A stretch of DNA of 64,000 bases, taken from NCBI GenBank assembly GCA_037176845.1, contig JAYKXP010000081.1, positions 124,001-188,000 on the forward strand, written 5' to 3'. The notes under the pieces are model-generated. The model did not search any database. It worked only from the letters and a program-made list of their open reading frames with translations, and was not told the DNA's origin. This document shows positions 1-12,396 of this stretch, in pieces. Made by a program: the position numbers and the translations under genes. How positions within the stretch are numbered: the first letter of the stretch is position 1; each line of letters starts with the position of its first letter. The stretch is from Paramarasmius palmivorus (taxonomy: Eukaryota; Basidiomycota; Agaricomycetes; Agaricales; Marasmiaceae).

Positions 1-640
1 TACGGAATCAATTCTCTTCCGCAGTACGGTATAGATCCCAAACAACACATTTGCCCTCGGAGCAACATGTATGGGCGTCTGCTCACATGCGCCGCTCTCT
101 ATCCCCTCGATGTTTATACGCTCGCTGCACAGCACGGTATGCACGATCTTGCTGTAGCTGCATCCTCCCATCTGCTTTCGGTAAATCTCGATATCGTTCA
201 ACTAGAGAGTTCAGGGAAGATTGAGCCACGTTATTTTCGCAGGCTTATTCAACTCCTAGAGGAGAGGAGGTCACTTCTAGCGAAGCTAATTGCGACTGAA
301 CCGAGCTTGCACGATCCCACGAAGAAATGCGGTTTTTTAGGACAAGGCGCGTCGAAGAAGGCATGGAATCAGGGAGTTGCATCTTTGACATCGGAAGCGC
401 ATCCTGGTATGTATTGAATAACTTCTTGATGTGGTGCTGATTCGAAAGCTTCAGGCATTACTACCGGCATGATTAAGGAAACATTTCTGAAGGCAACTGC
501 GGACATTGGATGTAGGGATTGCTTGAAGGCTAGGGACGAGCGTCTCCGTGTCATATGCGCAGAATGGACATTGGCTCCTGTGGGTTTTCCTGCTTTTGTC
601 GCCAGACTTGACACTTATCCATTATCAGCGCACAATATGA
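1..640 (+). CDS. BTB-like protein copy A, 5' end outside window
   Basis: This is the first of six paralogues (A-F) of an agaric BTB/POZ-like protein. The window cuts its first exon. Exons are 1-406, 455-579 and 629-640. The visible protein covers the C-terminal half: a helix with TCAALYPLDVYTLA, the HDLAVAASSHLL segment, then CRDCLKAR and the final residues R-T-I. Exon 2 is exactly 125 nt and exon 3 is a 12-nt micro-exon ending in TGA, as in copies C-E. It is closest to copy C (8217-9290), sharing LLTCAALYPLD and KKCGF. BTB domains mediate dimerisation and often CUL3 binding, but function here is inferred from the family only. The donor of intron 2 (GTGGGT) is acceptable. Confidence 0.8.
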
Positions 641-1081
641 GATGGTCAAGAGCGGTCCTCCAGGCGTCTTCGTTATCGGCAGACTCCTGAAATTCTTGTA
701 TCCCTTCTTGAAGAGTACTGTACATAGAGTATGCGGTTTTATCATTATGCAGAACTTGGAACGGCCTGTTTGATAGCGTGAGACACCGGAGTAATCGCTA
801 AATCTGGACTCCAAGCACTCCTTTTTCTCAAACCCTCAAGTACTCACTCAAGTCTGAAATCCTTAAACGCAGCGCTAGCCTCGTCACTCGGTAACAACTC
901 TCAAGAAAGTACAGGACAAATCTACTGGAGATGACGAAAACCAGAAGCGGTGTACGTACTGGTACATAAAACGTACCTCAACTGCTTGAGGAAACGAGGC
1001 TTCGGCTCTAATTCCCTGACTTTTAAAACAGAACTCGTTGCCACTGCCATTTTGCCACACCTCCTTTCCCTTTTGACCAAC

Positions 1082-3127
1082 ATGAGCAACGAAAAAATGG
1101 CTCGTGCAGAGAAGCTCAAAGATGAAGGAAACGTGCTATTCGGTCAGAAAAAATTCAAGGATGCGAACCAGAAGTACACCGAGGCGCTTAGTCTCGACGA
1201 CAAGAACCCAGTTTTGTACGCAAATCGTGCTGCTTGTAGACTTAGCTTGAAACGGTGCGTGCTTTCCACTCAAAGTTGTTGACAGAACTCATTTCTCAAG
1301 CCTTTTATTTGGCAGTTATCTAGACGCCAGTCATGACGCGATGAAGGTGGATAACAGCTCAGGACAGCAAACCCAGTATCTTATGCATTCTTTTAGGCAA
1401 CGGAATTGAACCCATCTTACGCAAAAGCATGGGCTAGGCTTGCTACTGCACAAGACGTGAGCCTTTGTAACACGTGTTTCCTTTCACTTTTCATTGCTCA
1501 ACTATCACAGCACCTTGGCCAGCCGCAAACCAGCATCAATTTTTGGCGCAAGGCCCTTGAAGCGCTACCAAAAGAGAATCTCACAGACGGAGAGAAGAAG
1601 CAAAAACAACAATACGAAGCTGGTCTAGTAGATGCGATCAAGACTGAAAAGGCAATGCAAGAGGGTGTCCCAGCAAAGGTTCACACTATTGATCAGCGTG
1701 ATACGCCTGCTTGGGTGGCAGCATTCTCCATGCTTCCCGAGCTAAGCCGTCAGGACAACGTTGGGAGTAGTGTGTGTTACCCTTTCATTCGACCTTTGTT
1801 TCACCCTTCGACTCACCCTTGACTCTACAGGCCTGGATCATCGCAAGCGCCTACCAAGATCTCGTGGAAGGGAACCGCAAGTTGGGGGTGGAACGCCGTG
1901 GTGGTCTAGACATCTTCCAGATGGAAGTGATGGAGCACATTTCTAACTCTATTCTCACCGATCCTCGAGCCTTTCATATCGATGACCCGGATTGGTGTCT
2001 AAAAGTCATGAAGCAAAGTATGGAAAGTTACTTGGTATCATCCTGAGAGCGACACTGATGATACGTCTCCCTCTAGTTCGAGTTCACACGAACGGCGTCC
2101 GGGCTTGGACCTTCGATAGCTTTGATACATTATTCCCGAAAGTGGTGGAACGTCTGGAAAAGGGAGGATGGGATGAAACCAGGCGAGCCTTGGCTACGAC
2201 TCTTCGGTGAGCCGTGCTATACTTTTTTCATCGCTAAGTCTGACAGTAGCTGTCAATATTAGATGCTGGATCGTAATGGGACATCTTGAAATGGGAATAA
2301 AGCAAAATCCCGACTCGAACCTCGAGTTTCTCGATCGTGTCGTCAAGACTATAGTCTGGGGTCAAAAGAAATGGGCAGGTGTTGACTATGGAAATCGTGG
2401 TGCCATCTTTCGCGAATCATTTCTTCGAGGTGTGCGCAACCTCCGCCTCGAGGCTTTCTTGAATGTGATGCGCGTTTGCTATCGGGAAGGTCTGTCACTG
2501 ACCCGGTTCTCAACTTTCAGGTTTACATCAATGATAACGACACCTCACGCAAGTCTGAATTACTCGAGGTCATTTGGAAAGAAGCCGAAGCTATCCACAA
2601 GAGCATTAAGGATGATCCTACTGTTCCTCCTTTTGACTGTCCGGCCTTCAAACTCGCGTATTGGGACTATCCGTGTGCACATGGCCATGTGTAAGTCCCC
2701 TCTGTCTTCGTCATTTCCATTCATTGATGAATGTTTGCAGGATGAAAGGCTTCTACCACCGTGAAAAGGCTAAGCTTGCAAAAGACGAACTCGAACAGTC
2801 AAAACTTTACGTGCAGGCGGGTACAGAATACATGAAGGGTGCTAGCAAATACCCGGATGACGATGAACACCATGCCTGTGAGCAGCATACTGTTCCTCAT
2901 CTTTCGCATGAACTAATGTCGTATTATTGGCAGGGCATCTAAGTGTAGCCGTTGAGCTTCTTGCAAAAGGACACGCGTCTCCCAAGTTAATATTAGACGT
3001 CATCGAACGATTGAAGTTGGCTGTTCCAAAGATGCAGAAGATTTGGGCCGTTTCTTCAATGGCGATGCAAGGACGAGACGACATGATCAAGATGACCCTT
3101 GGCTACGAGAAAGAGATAAGGAGGTGA
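1082..3127 (+). CDS. TPR-domain protein, 10 exons
   Basis: I spliced ten exons: 1082-1254, 1316-1346, 1397-1456, 1511-1771, 1831-2017, 2077-2206, 2263-2473, 2521-2690, 2741-2877 and 2934-3127. They give an open frame of about 517 residues. The N-terminus is a clear tetratricopeptide pair: KLKDEGNVLFGQKKFKDA, then LYANRAACRLSL, then ATELNPSYAKAWARLATAQD. This resembles TPR co-chaperones of the STI1/SGT type. The rest (DTPAWVAAF, FDSFDTLFPKVVERLEKGGW, AFKLAYWDYPCAHGHV) matches no domain I know. All introns are 47-61 nt with GT-AG ends. A decayed copy of the exon 8/exon 9 region lies at 6270-6470. Role unknown; a protein-interaction scaffold is a fair guess. Confidence 0.85.
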
Positions 3128-3799
3128 GCTGGGGGAGGCTGGGGGCAGAGCTCAAGGTGCTCTAGAGCGACCTGTGATCCTGCGCTTTCTTGGTAATACT
3201 AATGTAGTAATGTAGTATCAGTATGCTTTTGTAAGATATGACTTGACAATGTGGTAGCTGTAGCTTGAATATACCTCTTGCTTCTCAGATGTCGCTGATA
3301 GACTTAGGTTGATTTCAATTCCCTCAGCCGCCTGTCCCTTCCCGGTCAGGTGCGGACGAGCATTCTACGTATGTACCACTTCATAGGATAATGACGCCGA
3401 CTAGTAAATCAAAAGGGAAAGTGCCATGAGTTTGTTTCTTTTTTGTCTTGGAGTGAATACGATGTCCTTGATTCCAGCTCCAGCTAATTTCAATTCACAA
3501 ATTGAAAGAAAAGATTATTGAGACAGAACAATGCCGTGAATCCATGAAAGAGGGAAGGGAAAAATCATGTCAGTCGGAATCCGACTCCGAATTATCATAC
3601 ATACATCATTCGATGTGGGCGCTAGCTAACATCATGCTCTCTGGTCTGGTCGTCAACCTTTACATCGCCAGCACTATTGAATTGCTGCGGGTTTAACTCT
3701 TCAATACACTTCGCCCTTGACTTCTCAAATTCTCTGAAGGGATCGAAAGGATAGGAAAGCCAGAAAAACGGGGATTGCGAAGGAAAAACTACAGGGATC

Positions 3800-4790
3800 T
3801 TGATTACGGTGCTTGGAAGTCGGGACCTGGACTTTGGGTGTAGAATCAGTGAGTTGTTAGATTCAGACAACCGCTTCGTTAAAAGACAAACACGAGAGCA
3901 GTCGTGGGCGCTGGGCCTTCTATGCTCGATCGTATCTCGATACATGACCTACGTTTAACCAAAATGCTAAAAAGTCCACAGAACACGACACCGTCTACCC
4001 ACGACGAAGAGCGAGCATTTTTGTCGCAGAACCATGCTTTTTGTGACACGTAGATGCTCTCAAACCATACACAACATTCCTCATCCTAATCAAGCCAGTC
4101 CTCTATAAATCCATTTCTTCAACCCACTCCGACTACTATTACCTCAGTCATCATGTCCACGAACCTCTCCGCGCATCTTGCAGGTCTGGAAGATCGAGCG
4201 AGAGGCCAAAGACATCAGCGGTTTTCGGTACCTCGTTCCCCGTGCCGTCCGAGCTGTGGAGAACGACATCGTGTATTCGGTTTCGTGACGGGGCCGCAAA
4301 TTGGCTCGTGTATTGGCCGAAGCCAAACTTCTCCATGCTCCCAGTGACTAGTGACTGTGCGTCACCAGGTGCGCAGGGACGAGTGTTGCTTCTCGACTAG
4401 TTCTCCACTGGTTCGCTATTGCTATGTTCATTGCAACCCAATATGGCAGATGTTGCTGGAGATCGATGGCCCAGGCCATAACAGGCCATAACAGGGCAAG
4501 GTTGAGACAGCGCGATACTCACCAGCTGATGTTGGGCTCGTCGGCTGCAGTCTTCCTTGAGGATGGAATAATCCGGTCTTGGATATCATGACGAAGGAAA
4601 GGATCTCGATGGTCCCAAAGGCTATTGGGCGTAGAAACCGAAGGGCGTACCACGATCCTCATTTGCGCCATCCTGCCAATCAACAGCGAATTTTGGATTT
4701 GCGGAAGGAGATGGATATGTGGACCCATGACGGGTCTCCGTAATCGATGACATGAGTGTATTGCATCGGCTGCTTCCGGTGAGCATATTT
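3800..4790 (+). repeat. Duplicated upstream block, copy 1
   Basis: This stretch before BTB copy B matches 9840-10920 before BTB copy D at many points in the same order. Shared landmarks are GCTTGGAAG near 3810 and 9850, CAGTCCTCTATA near 4105 and 10252, the CGTAGAAACCGA segment near 4629 and 10777, and CCGTAATCGATGAC near 4737 and 10890. The block shows that gene and flank were duplicated together. It has no intact gene; 3128-3800 also holds nothing I recognise. Confidence 0.7.
4180..4345 (+). pseudogene. Decayed exon of an unknown protein
   Basis: One frame here reads as protein (ending RGRKLARVLAEAKLLHAPSD) but has a stop in the middle. The matching part of the second block, near 10320-10410, is likewise broken. 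It looks like a relic of an exon once carried by the duplicated unit. The parent protein is not recognised. Confidence 0.4.
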
Positions 4791-4836
4791 ATCATCCCTG
4801 TACAGTTCTCTTCCCTACTCTTAACCCTCACAGAAC

Positions 4837-5818
4837 ATGCTACGAAATGCGAACCCTGTACCCGTCTCTCCGGATTTTGGGCCAGACGTCGAGGGAAGTA
4901 GGAGGCTTTCCACGAACGTTATCCTGATTTCCAAAGATTCTGTTCTATTCTATGCCAACGAGTATTCCCTTCTCCAGTACTCGAGTAACAGCTTCAATGG
5001 CCTTCTTCCTCTTTCTAGTCAGGACAAAGACAAACGGATAATCTACCTTCGAGACCTTCACTCTACCGAACTCGACGTTCTACTCCAGTCGATCTATGGT
5101 GTTACACCTCAAAGCCCGACGAATGGGAACGACATCGCAAAGTTGCACTTGCTATCAAGAGGGATTGGGTGGTTGTCTGTCTTTGGTATACCCCCAAAGT
5201 CCGTTGTATTGTCCTCTACATATATCTTCACTCGGATATTGTCTTTCGCTCCGGTACACCCCCTGGAAACATACGCCATAGCTGGACAATATGATCTATA
5301 CGACCTCGCAGTGGCTGTGTCATCGCACACGTTACCGGTTGAGCTGTCGAATGTTGACGAGAGACTAGCAGCATGCATGGGAGCTCGATATCTATTGCGA
5401 TTGTTTCACCTTCATCTGAACAGGAAGGCCACACTTTCGAGCCTTTTATCAAAGGAGCTCGAATACCACGATGAAACAGAGAACTGCCGATTCACGAACC
5501 AGAACAAGGCGAAGAACAGGTGGAAGACTGCGATGGCTTCGTTAATGTGGAATGCTAGCCTGGGTAAGTCTTTTTTTTCTCGAACCACGCAAAAGTTCGT
5601 ATTAATCTTGCACCGCTAGATATGTCCACATGCCTCATACGGGAGAGCGTTCTCTCACACACAAGTGATACCATCTGTGATGAGTGCATAAAGGCGCGAG
5701 ATGCGCGCTTAAAAATCATTCTGACCGAATGGTCGATATCCGCGGCACGTTACTGTGTTATTACTTTGAGGTTCTTTTACTTATTGCATCCATTCAGAGG
5801 ACAATAGTTGCCGTTTGA
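4837..5818 (+). CDS. BTB-like protein copy B, altered last splice site
   Basis: Exons are 4837-5563 (727 nt), 5620-5744 (125 nt) and 5798-5818, giving about 290 residues. The BTB-like fold spans roughly residues 25-130 (ILISKDSVLFYANEYSLL, then IYLRDLHSTELDVLLQSIYG). A helical part with HPLETYAIAGQYDLYDLAVA follows, and the C-terminus carries CDECIKARDARL. The start sits at the same place as in copies D and E (MLRNANPVPVS). Two oddities set this copy apart. The last intron starts with GC (GCACGT), where the sisters have GTAAGT. The stop after R-T-I is also lost, so the tail runs three codons further to TGA. Either the GC donor is used or the last exon is lost. Confidence 0.8.
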
Positions 5819-6269
5819 TCATGAGGAATCTTCGATGTCGGGTTTCGACTGTACCAACCAGTGACTCGTTATTACCTTCTACTATGTATGGGAGACATGA
5901 TATACGAATAGCTCAGGCTGTAAACTAGAAATCCGTTTGAATGGGAGCTAGACATCAGGTTATACAGGGTTGAAACACTGCTGCTGGCGCCTACGTCTGG
6001 CACACAAGCATCTCGTAGACGTAGTCTGTAGTGTGATTGAAAGCGGAGAATCACCACGAGTCTTGCAACCTATTGAATCCTTGAATTAACGAATATGTGG
6101 TGCCGTACTCTATGTAGTCAATGTTTCCGCCATGAGGCTTTAAGCTTTAAGTGGTGCGCACAAACGTTCGAAGCCTGCTGTTGGGTGAATTCCTTAACTC
6201 GAAGCGCTCCAGCGCCTAACTCAGGATGTAATGTAATGGGCCGAGGCCTTTTCAGGCCTTTTCCTCCCA

Positions 6270-6470
6270 AATCCCATTGTTCTCCTCACGACTCGGACCT
6301 TCCAGTCTTCAAACTCACGTACTGGGATTATCCTATCCGTACGCTCATGTTCATATGTAAGCATCTTTTTCTCTTTACCGGCTCTATTCATTATTGATTC
6401 TCTGCGGGATGAAAAGCTTCTAAGCTTGCAAAGAAGAAACTCGATGAAGCAAGCACGAGAACTTGGACAG
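6270..6470 (+). pseudogene. Relic of the TPR-protein gene (exon 8/9 region)
   Basis: The segment FKLTYWDYPIRT near 6308-6343 corresponds to FKLAYWDYPCAH in the TPR gene at 2649-2684. The match continues into a former intron (GTAAGC at 6358) and the following exon (GATGAAAAGCTTCTAAGCTT against GATGAAAGGCTTCTACCACC). The copy has lost the rest of the gene and is broken by indels. Confidence 0.75.
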
Positions 6471-6499
6471 CGACGACGACATTCTTTCAATCGGAACGA

Positions 6500-6690
6500 G
6501 CACATTGCTTGGAAGCTGGGACACGGAGCCATGGGTGTAGAGCCAGTGGGTTACCATTGAGCTTTTGAATCCAGACCTGGCTGTTTCGTCGCAAGACAGT
6601 CACAATAGCAATATTGGGTCTTGGATGCTTGAAACATCCAAAAGTTGAACCCATCATCATCTAGGTGCGTACAATGAAGAGCAACTTCGA
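6500..6690 (+). repeat. Third copy of the GCTTGGAAG block
   Basis: GCTTGGAAGCTGGGACACGG near 6510 matches the sequences near 3810 and 9850. All three read AWK-G-G or a close variant in one frame and run on for about 110 nt. They look like three decayed copies of one exon. The parent gene is not in the window. Confidence 0.55.
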
Positions 6691-6784
6691 AGGATAATCT
6701 ATCTCACGAACCTTCTGTACACGTCTCGGGTCTGGGGGTGACGCATGCCGCTCATCCTATCCCCCTAACAGACCAACAATAGGT

Positions 6785-7099
6785 ATCCGCCCTCTCACCT
6801 CGTTTCCTGTCTCCATCGAATTCAGTTGCGGCGTTATCGAGTACTCGGAATTGCTTAAGGGAAAGCGACCTCCTAGGGTCGCTGTGGTTGTCTATTATCC
6901 ACGGCGTGCGTTTCCTGCTCCTATCCGAACTCCAGTTCTAATCCACCAACAGGGCAAACTTTTTAGGGTAAACCCTCTTCAGGGAAAGGGCCTCGTCAAT
7001 GACACCAAGTATTCTTTCTCTCGAGTAGGGTCTGGGATCATCAGGAAATTCTCAATCGCTATCGGAACAGACAACAATATTCTGCTCACTACCCGCTAG
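6785..7099 (+). other. Open stretch of unknown nature between BTB copies B and C
   Basis: One frame is open from about 6785 to the TAG at 7097 and has a protein-like composition (EYSELLKGKRPPRVAVVVYY, then NPLQGKGLVNDTKYSFSRVG). No start ATG or splice partner is evident, and I recognise no family. It may be a relic exon. The rest of 7100-8200 holds nothing I can support. Confidence 0.25.
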
Positions 7100-8216
7100 G
7101 CTTCGCCGTGTCACGCTCGACTCGGATATCCCGTGGCTCAACTTAATCATGGCAAGCGATAGGTTCAAGCTACTTATCACAACGTTCGGAAAAGTTACCT
7201 TTACGATCAGTGGCCTCGCGTCATGGGCAGGCGTTTTACCCTGTGAAAGGGTTTGGGAAGAGCTCAAAGGTCTTAATTCCACGTGTTAGGATGACCGCTG
7301 TTGTTTGGCATTTGTTTGGTATCAATTCATCAGTATCCTGCCATAGATATGCTCGATTCAACGATCGATACACCCACATATACCCACTACGGCATTTGAA
7401 ATTTGACCTCCAATTCCGAGAACCACAGCGGATATGACCGTGACTTGAGCTTCTGCTCTTGGTCGCCGGGATGAGGCGCAGGGCCTTACCCACAACATGA
7501 CTCGGCATATGGGATATAGATGATGCTTGTTCGATGGTATGTTCATCTTTCTTCCCTCTCAGATGATAGTACCTTTGATTCTGATGGTACTAATTCGTGA
7601 TCTCATCGCTGTCGTCACTGGTGATCCCCTCGCCAATTCTGGAATTGCCATTGAACACCTTCAAGCCTAAGGCTCAAAAATTGAAGACGAATATCATTTC
7701 CAATTCTATTAGATCAGATGAGACTACTATATTGCAGGCTCGCCAGGTGTCGAGTCGGTGGAAATATCGGACCAATAAGTTTTGATAGGTCCAACTGGCA
7801 TTGATCAGCAGGTCCTTGCATTGTTCTACTTCCTGGTGTTCCCCTGGCTCGGTCACGGCTGAAAGTCAGACACGTAGAACCGCGGCTCACCGATGACCTA
7901 CCTTGAACCAACTTTCGAGATATAAGGTATGTGATTAGTCCAGTTTGATGATACACCGTTTATCATGTCTACGATTTTGAACGCTTGTCAAAATGACAAC
8001 ACCTCGTCCACGTCTCTCAACGATTGGATCACGCCGTCGATCCTCGAAAATATAGATTCCGAAGTGGCTTCATATTGGGGGGAACCAAAGTGACACCCAT
8101 TCCTTTCAATCAACTCCATTGTTGACATTACTACAGCTACAATGTTGTGGAATCTAATGTGTATTCACCGATCCAGGTACGCGCAGTGCTCTACATCCGA
8201 CTGATGTTTTACTGAA

Positions 8217-9290
8217 TTGTATTCTCAGTCACCAAATAGCGATTATAATGCACTGGCTAATGATCCCGGTATCATGGCCGCGAACGATGCGGGGCAGTCA
8301 ATGGCAACCGCAGGCCACCATTCATTCAATGTAGGTATCACCGTCTCGCCTGTATTTGTCCCCGTTTCAACGTTGAGCGGTGGCGAAAGACCTCCCACGG
8401 ACTTGATCCTGCTCACAGTTGATTTCATGGTATTCCACGTTGACGAGGCTACGCTGTGCGAGTCCTCCAGCAACAATTTCGGTGGATTTCTTCCAGTTCC
8501 ATCTAATAAACAGCTCTGCCGCGTCGCGTACCTTCCTTCGCTTCTCTCACGTGATTTGCACGTGATATTACAGGCGATCTATGACATCCCTCTCAATCGA
8601 AGTCACCATACATTTTGGAACACCCAAGCTGGCATCGAAAGCATCATCTGTGGCATCAATTTTCTCCCGCAGTACGGCGTAGACCCCAGGGTACACGTTC
8701 ACCCTCGGAGCAACGTGCACAAGCACTTGCTCACATGCGCAGCGCTCTATCCGCTCGACGTTTTTGCGCTCGCATCTCAGCATGACATAAATGACCTCGC
8801 TGTAGCCGCATCCTCCCATCTGCTTTCGGTAAAGATGGATCCTGGTTATCTAGCGACTTCAGGAAAGATTGAGCCAGGATATCTTCGAAGGCTTTTTCGA
8901 CTGCTGGAAGAGAGGAAGTCACTGCTGGCGAAGCTCATAGCGACCGAACCAGGTTTGCATGATTCCACCAAGAAATGCGGGTTTGTGGGACAAGGCGCGT
9001 TGAAAGAGGCGTGGAACGAGGCGGCCATGATTTTGACGGGGGAAATGCATGGTGGTATGTTTTAACTTACTTCTGGATGCTGGTCCTGACTCAAGAGCTT
9101 CAGCTATCACCACTAGTATGATCAAAGAAACGTTTCTGAGGGCGACTGCACAGATTGATTGCAGGGATTGCATAAAGGCCAGGGATAATCGACTTCGTGC
9201 GATATGTGCAGAATGGGCACTAGCTCCCGTGAGTAGAGCGTCGTTTTTCAAGTTCATTAGACACTCATTTATACTCAGCGTACGATATGA
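8217..9290 (+). CDS. BTB-like protein copy C
   Basis: Exons are 8217-9054, 9104-9228 (125 nt) and 9279-9290 (R-T-I-stop), giving about 324 residues if the ATG at 8217 is used. The N-terminus is longer than in B, D and E. TCACC at 8229 follows TTCTCAG and matches copy F after an AG (TCACCG, near 26246 minus), so the true exon may start at 8229 with an unseen upstream exon. The BTB-like core begins at DLILLTVDFMVFHVDEATL. It is followed by LLTCAALYPLDVFALASQHD and the Cys motif CRDCIKARDNRL. It is the closest relative of copy A. Molecular role inferred from family only. Confidence 0.8.
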
Positions 9291-9839
9291 GTTGAGTGAC
9301 GGAGGTGCCCGCGCGTGAGGCTTCAATCGTACAGTCAGTGAAATTAGCTTCGGGTCGGGTCTTCAGCACCAGAAAGTTGAATCATTTATGATAAACACTG
9401 CACATAGACTATGTACCGTTACTATGCATATTGAAAAGGTCCGTAATGACCACCAGTGTATCGCCTCGTAAACATGTAATACCCGACAGCCATCCAAGTT
9501 GATTAATTCTTTTTGATGGCTCGAGTGAGTATCAGCAAATTCTATGTTCTGGCCGCGGTGGGACCTGAACTGACCTGAAGAAACAAAGGGGTGACGGCGA
9601 GGTGTCGGTGGGAAAAGCATGGACGAACCAGAATTTGGCTAGCCGCTCAAGCCAAACACAAACATGCCCTCTTCTCCTCTCCTCTCGACGACCTAGTACC
9701 CATGATTCATATTAGCATCCAATGCCACCTCCCCAAGTCCTCTGAAGAAGACGAAAATATTAGAAGGTCACTGGCAGAGCAACGAGGAATGTGAAGGAAA
9801 GCACTTGTGAGATGGCAACCCATGCTTTTCGAGACGATC

Positions 9840-11400
9840 ACAGTGCTTGGAAGTTGGGACCTGGAGCTATGGGCGTAGATCCAGTGAGTAAGTATCGAGC
9901 ATTGCATTTGAATCAGTTCTGACCGTTTTGTTGCAAGAAAATCACGAGAGCGTTTGCGGGCTTAGCGAACCATCCAGAGCTCGAACGCTCCGTCAATTCA
10001 GCCAGCTCTATTTTTCGGACTAGAAGGCTCACAGAAAACATCACCGTCTAGGCGCGACAACAGTGAAGAGCGACCTGAAGAAGATAAGCATCGGGTTTCT
10101 ATCAAGTATCAGCCTTTCCATCACAGGACAATGCGCGGTCTACTCTTTGCGACATGTAGATGTCCTCAAACCATTGGCATACACAACAACAATATCTTCC
10201 TTAACCTCATTGTTCACATTCATATTTCCGCCGCCCCTGCCCATCACACGCCAGTCCTCTATACACCCATTTCTCCAACCCACTATCATTATTACCTCGG
10301 TCAACCAATGATATCCGCAGTTTCTCGGCGTTATTGTCCAAGCTATAGAACGCTCCATCTCGCGACGAGCCCGTGGCCCAAATTGGCAGATTCTTGCCTG
10401 CAGAGCCTGTGCGTCGCGGGGTTCGCAGTGTTGCTCCATGATTCCCTATTGCCCCATTTATCGCCACCTGGTATGGCAGACCTTGGTGCGAAATCCTCCA
10501 GTGGCCAGAACAGGGGGAGTTGAGGACCAGTCATTCGACTTGACGTTGTCAGTGCATACGCAGCACGACCTTCACGACCTTCACTAGCTGATATCAGGCG
10601 TGTCGATTGTGGCCATCTTCTATGTTGACGCAGTATTCTCTGAGGAACCAAAGACCACTCAGACATCCCGGATGTGTCGTCGCGAAGGAAATAGCCCCGA
10701 TGGTGAATAGATATGTGGCCGCTCATCTTTGGTTGCGCCCCTTGCAGGATTCGTCGTTCACGTCTCAAAGGACCGTTGGCCGTAGAAACCGAGGGGTATG
10801 CTATGATACTCCCTTGCGCGATCCTACCGGTCACGATTCAAACTCGTGCACGAGTGCGCGACATATGGTTCCATGACGAGTCTGGCTCCGTAATCGATGA
10901 CTCAAGACATGAATGTACCACCGGCCCCTTGACCAGAATCGTTACCGGCCATTATACGAATCCCACGCCGGATGGCTTCCATCCTGAGGCTCGCGAATTC
11001 TTGGCATTCAATTCAGGTCCAAGGTCACACCTGCCCCGATCACTTGATGGCGGACGCCTTCGACAGGAATTTTGTTGCCGTACTGGCTTCGTCGTCATTT
11101 CCCATCGCAGTAGCGGTTTATACTTTGGAGTAATTTTCTCCTCTAAACACTCGGATTCCTTCGGTCTTCTTTCTGAGCGGCGGCCTATTTTTCATTTTCC
11201 GGTTGATAGGCGCTACCTATTGCCTTTTCTGCGTGAAGTCACGGAGTCACAACGCGGTGCACTCATAATAAAAGACAACTTGAATCCGGTACGTTTCCTT
11301 GATCTTTATGATTCGCACTACGCTCAAGCCCATCCCTCAGAACAGGCTGAAAGTGCATTCTATGCCAGTGAGTACGTTCTCCATACAGGTATTGCTCTCT
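9840..11400 (+). repeat. Duplicated upstream block, copy 2
   Basis: This is the counterpart of 3800-4790 and lies before BTB copy D. It is longer, with about 500 extra bases near 10920-11420. Both copies are non-coding or decayed, although a frame from 10713 happens to stay open into copy D. Confidence 0.65.
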
Positions 11401-11423
11401 TCCTCACCCGCTACCCCCAGAAC

Positions 11424-12396
11424 ATGCTACAAGACGTGAATCCTGTACCAGTCTCTCCGGACTTTGGACCAGACGTCGAGGGAAGCGGGAGGCCTGCAGC
11501 GAACATTATCTTGATAGCCAAAGATTCTGTCCTATTCTATGCCGACGAGTATTCCCTTCTTCAGTTCTCGAACAACAGCTTCAAGGGCCTTCTCCCTCTG
11601 ACTAGTCAGGACAGGGAGAGGCGGATGATCTTCCTTCGAGACTTACACTCCACCGAACTCGAAGTCCTGCTTCAGTCGATCTATGGGGTCACACCCAAAA
11701 GCGCGACAGCTGGGAATAACATCGAAAACCTCCGCTCGCTGTCCAGAGGTATTGGTTGGCTTCCCATCTTTGGTATACCTCCCAAATCTGTTGTATTGCC
11801 CTACAGTCATATTTTCACGCAACTATTGTCCTTCGCACCAATATATCCCCTAGAAACGTATGCCGTCGCTGAAAAATATGATATACATGACCTTGCAGTG
11901 GCTGCATCGTCACATACGTTACCGGTTGAGCTATCTGATGTCGACGAAGAACTGGCAACATGCATGGGAACACGATATCTACTGCGATTGTTCAACCTTC
12001 ATTTCAAGAGGAAGGCCACACTTTGGAACCTTTTATCGAAGGAGCCCGACTATCATGATCAGACAGTGAACTGCCGATTTACGGAACAGAAGAAGGCGAA
12101 ACAAAGGTGGAATACTGGTATGGCATCGTTGGTCTGGAATGTTCGAGCGGGTAAATGGCTTCTCACCTTTCTACCATTTTGAAGTTCACCGTTGATGCGA
12201 CACTTAGACACCCCGACAGGCCTTATACGGGAGAGGGTACTGGCACATACAAGTGATATCACCTGTGACGAGTGTATAAAAGTGCGAAATACGTGCTTAA
12301 ACACAATTTTGGCCGAGTGGTCCTTGTCGAATGTAAGTTGCCGTGCTAGCATATCAAGATTTCTACTAATCGTTCATTCGTTAGAGGACCATCTGA
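11424..12396 (+). CDS. BTB-like protein copy D
   Basis: Exons are 11424-12150 (727 nt), 12208-12332 (125 nt) and 12385-12396 (R-T-I-stop), for 287 residues. It is the nearest sister of copy B and shares NPVPVSPDFGPDVEGS, HSTELEVLLQSIYGVTP and HPLETYA-like PIYPLETYAVA. The Cys motif is CDECIKVR. The frame is open upstream to 10713, but homology to copies B and E begins at 11424, so I chose that ATG. BTB folds dimerise and commonly act as substrate adaptors. No catalytic residues are expected. Confidence 0.88.

Noticed and set aside
8142..8176. Possible short first exon of BTB copy C (ATG at 8142, donor GTACGC)
   Set aside because: Joined to the acceptor at 8228 it is out of phase and runs into a stop, so I kept the ATG at 8217 and flagged the start as uncertain.
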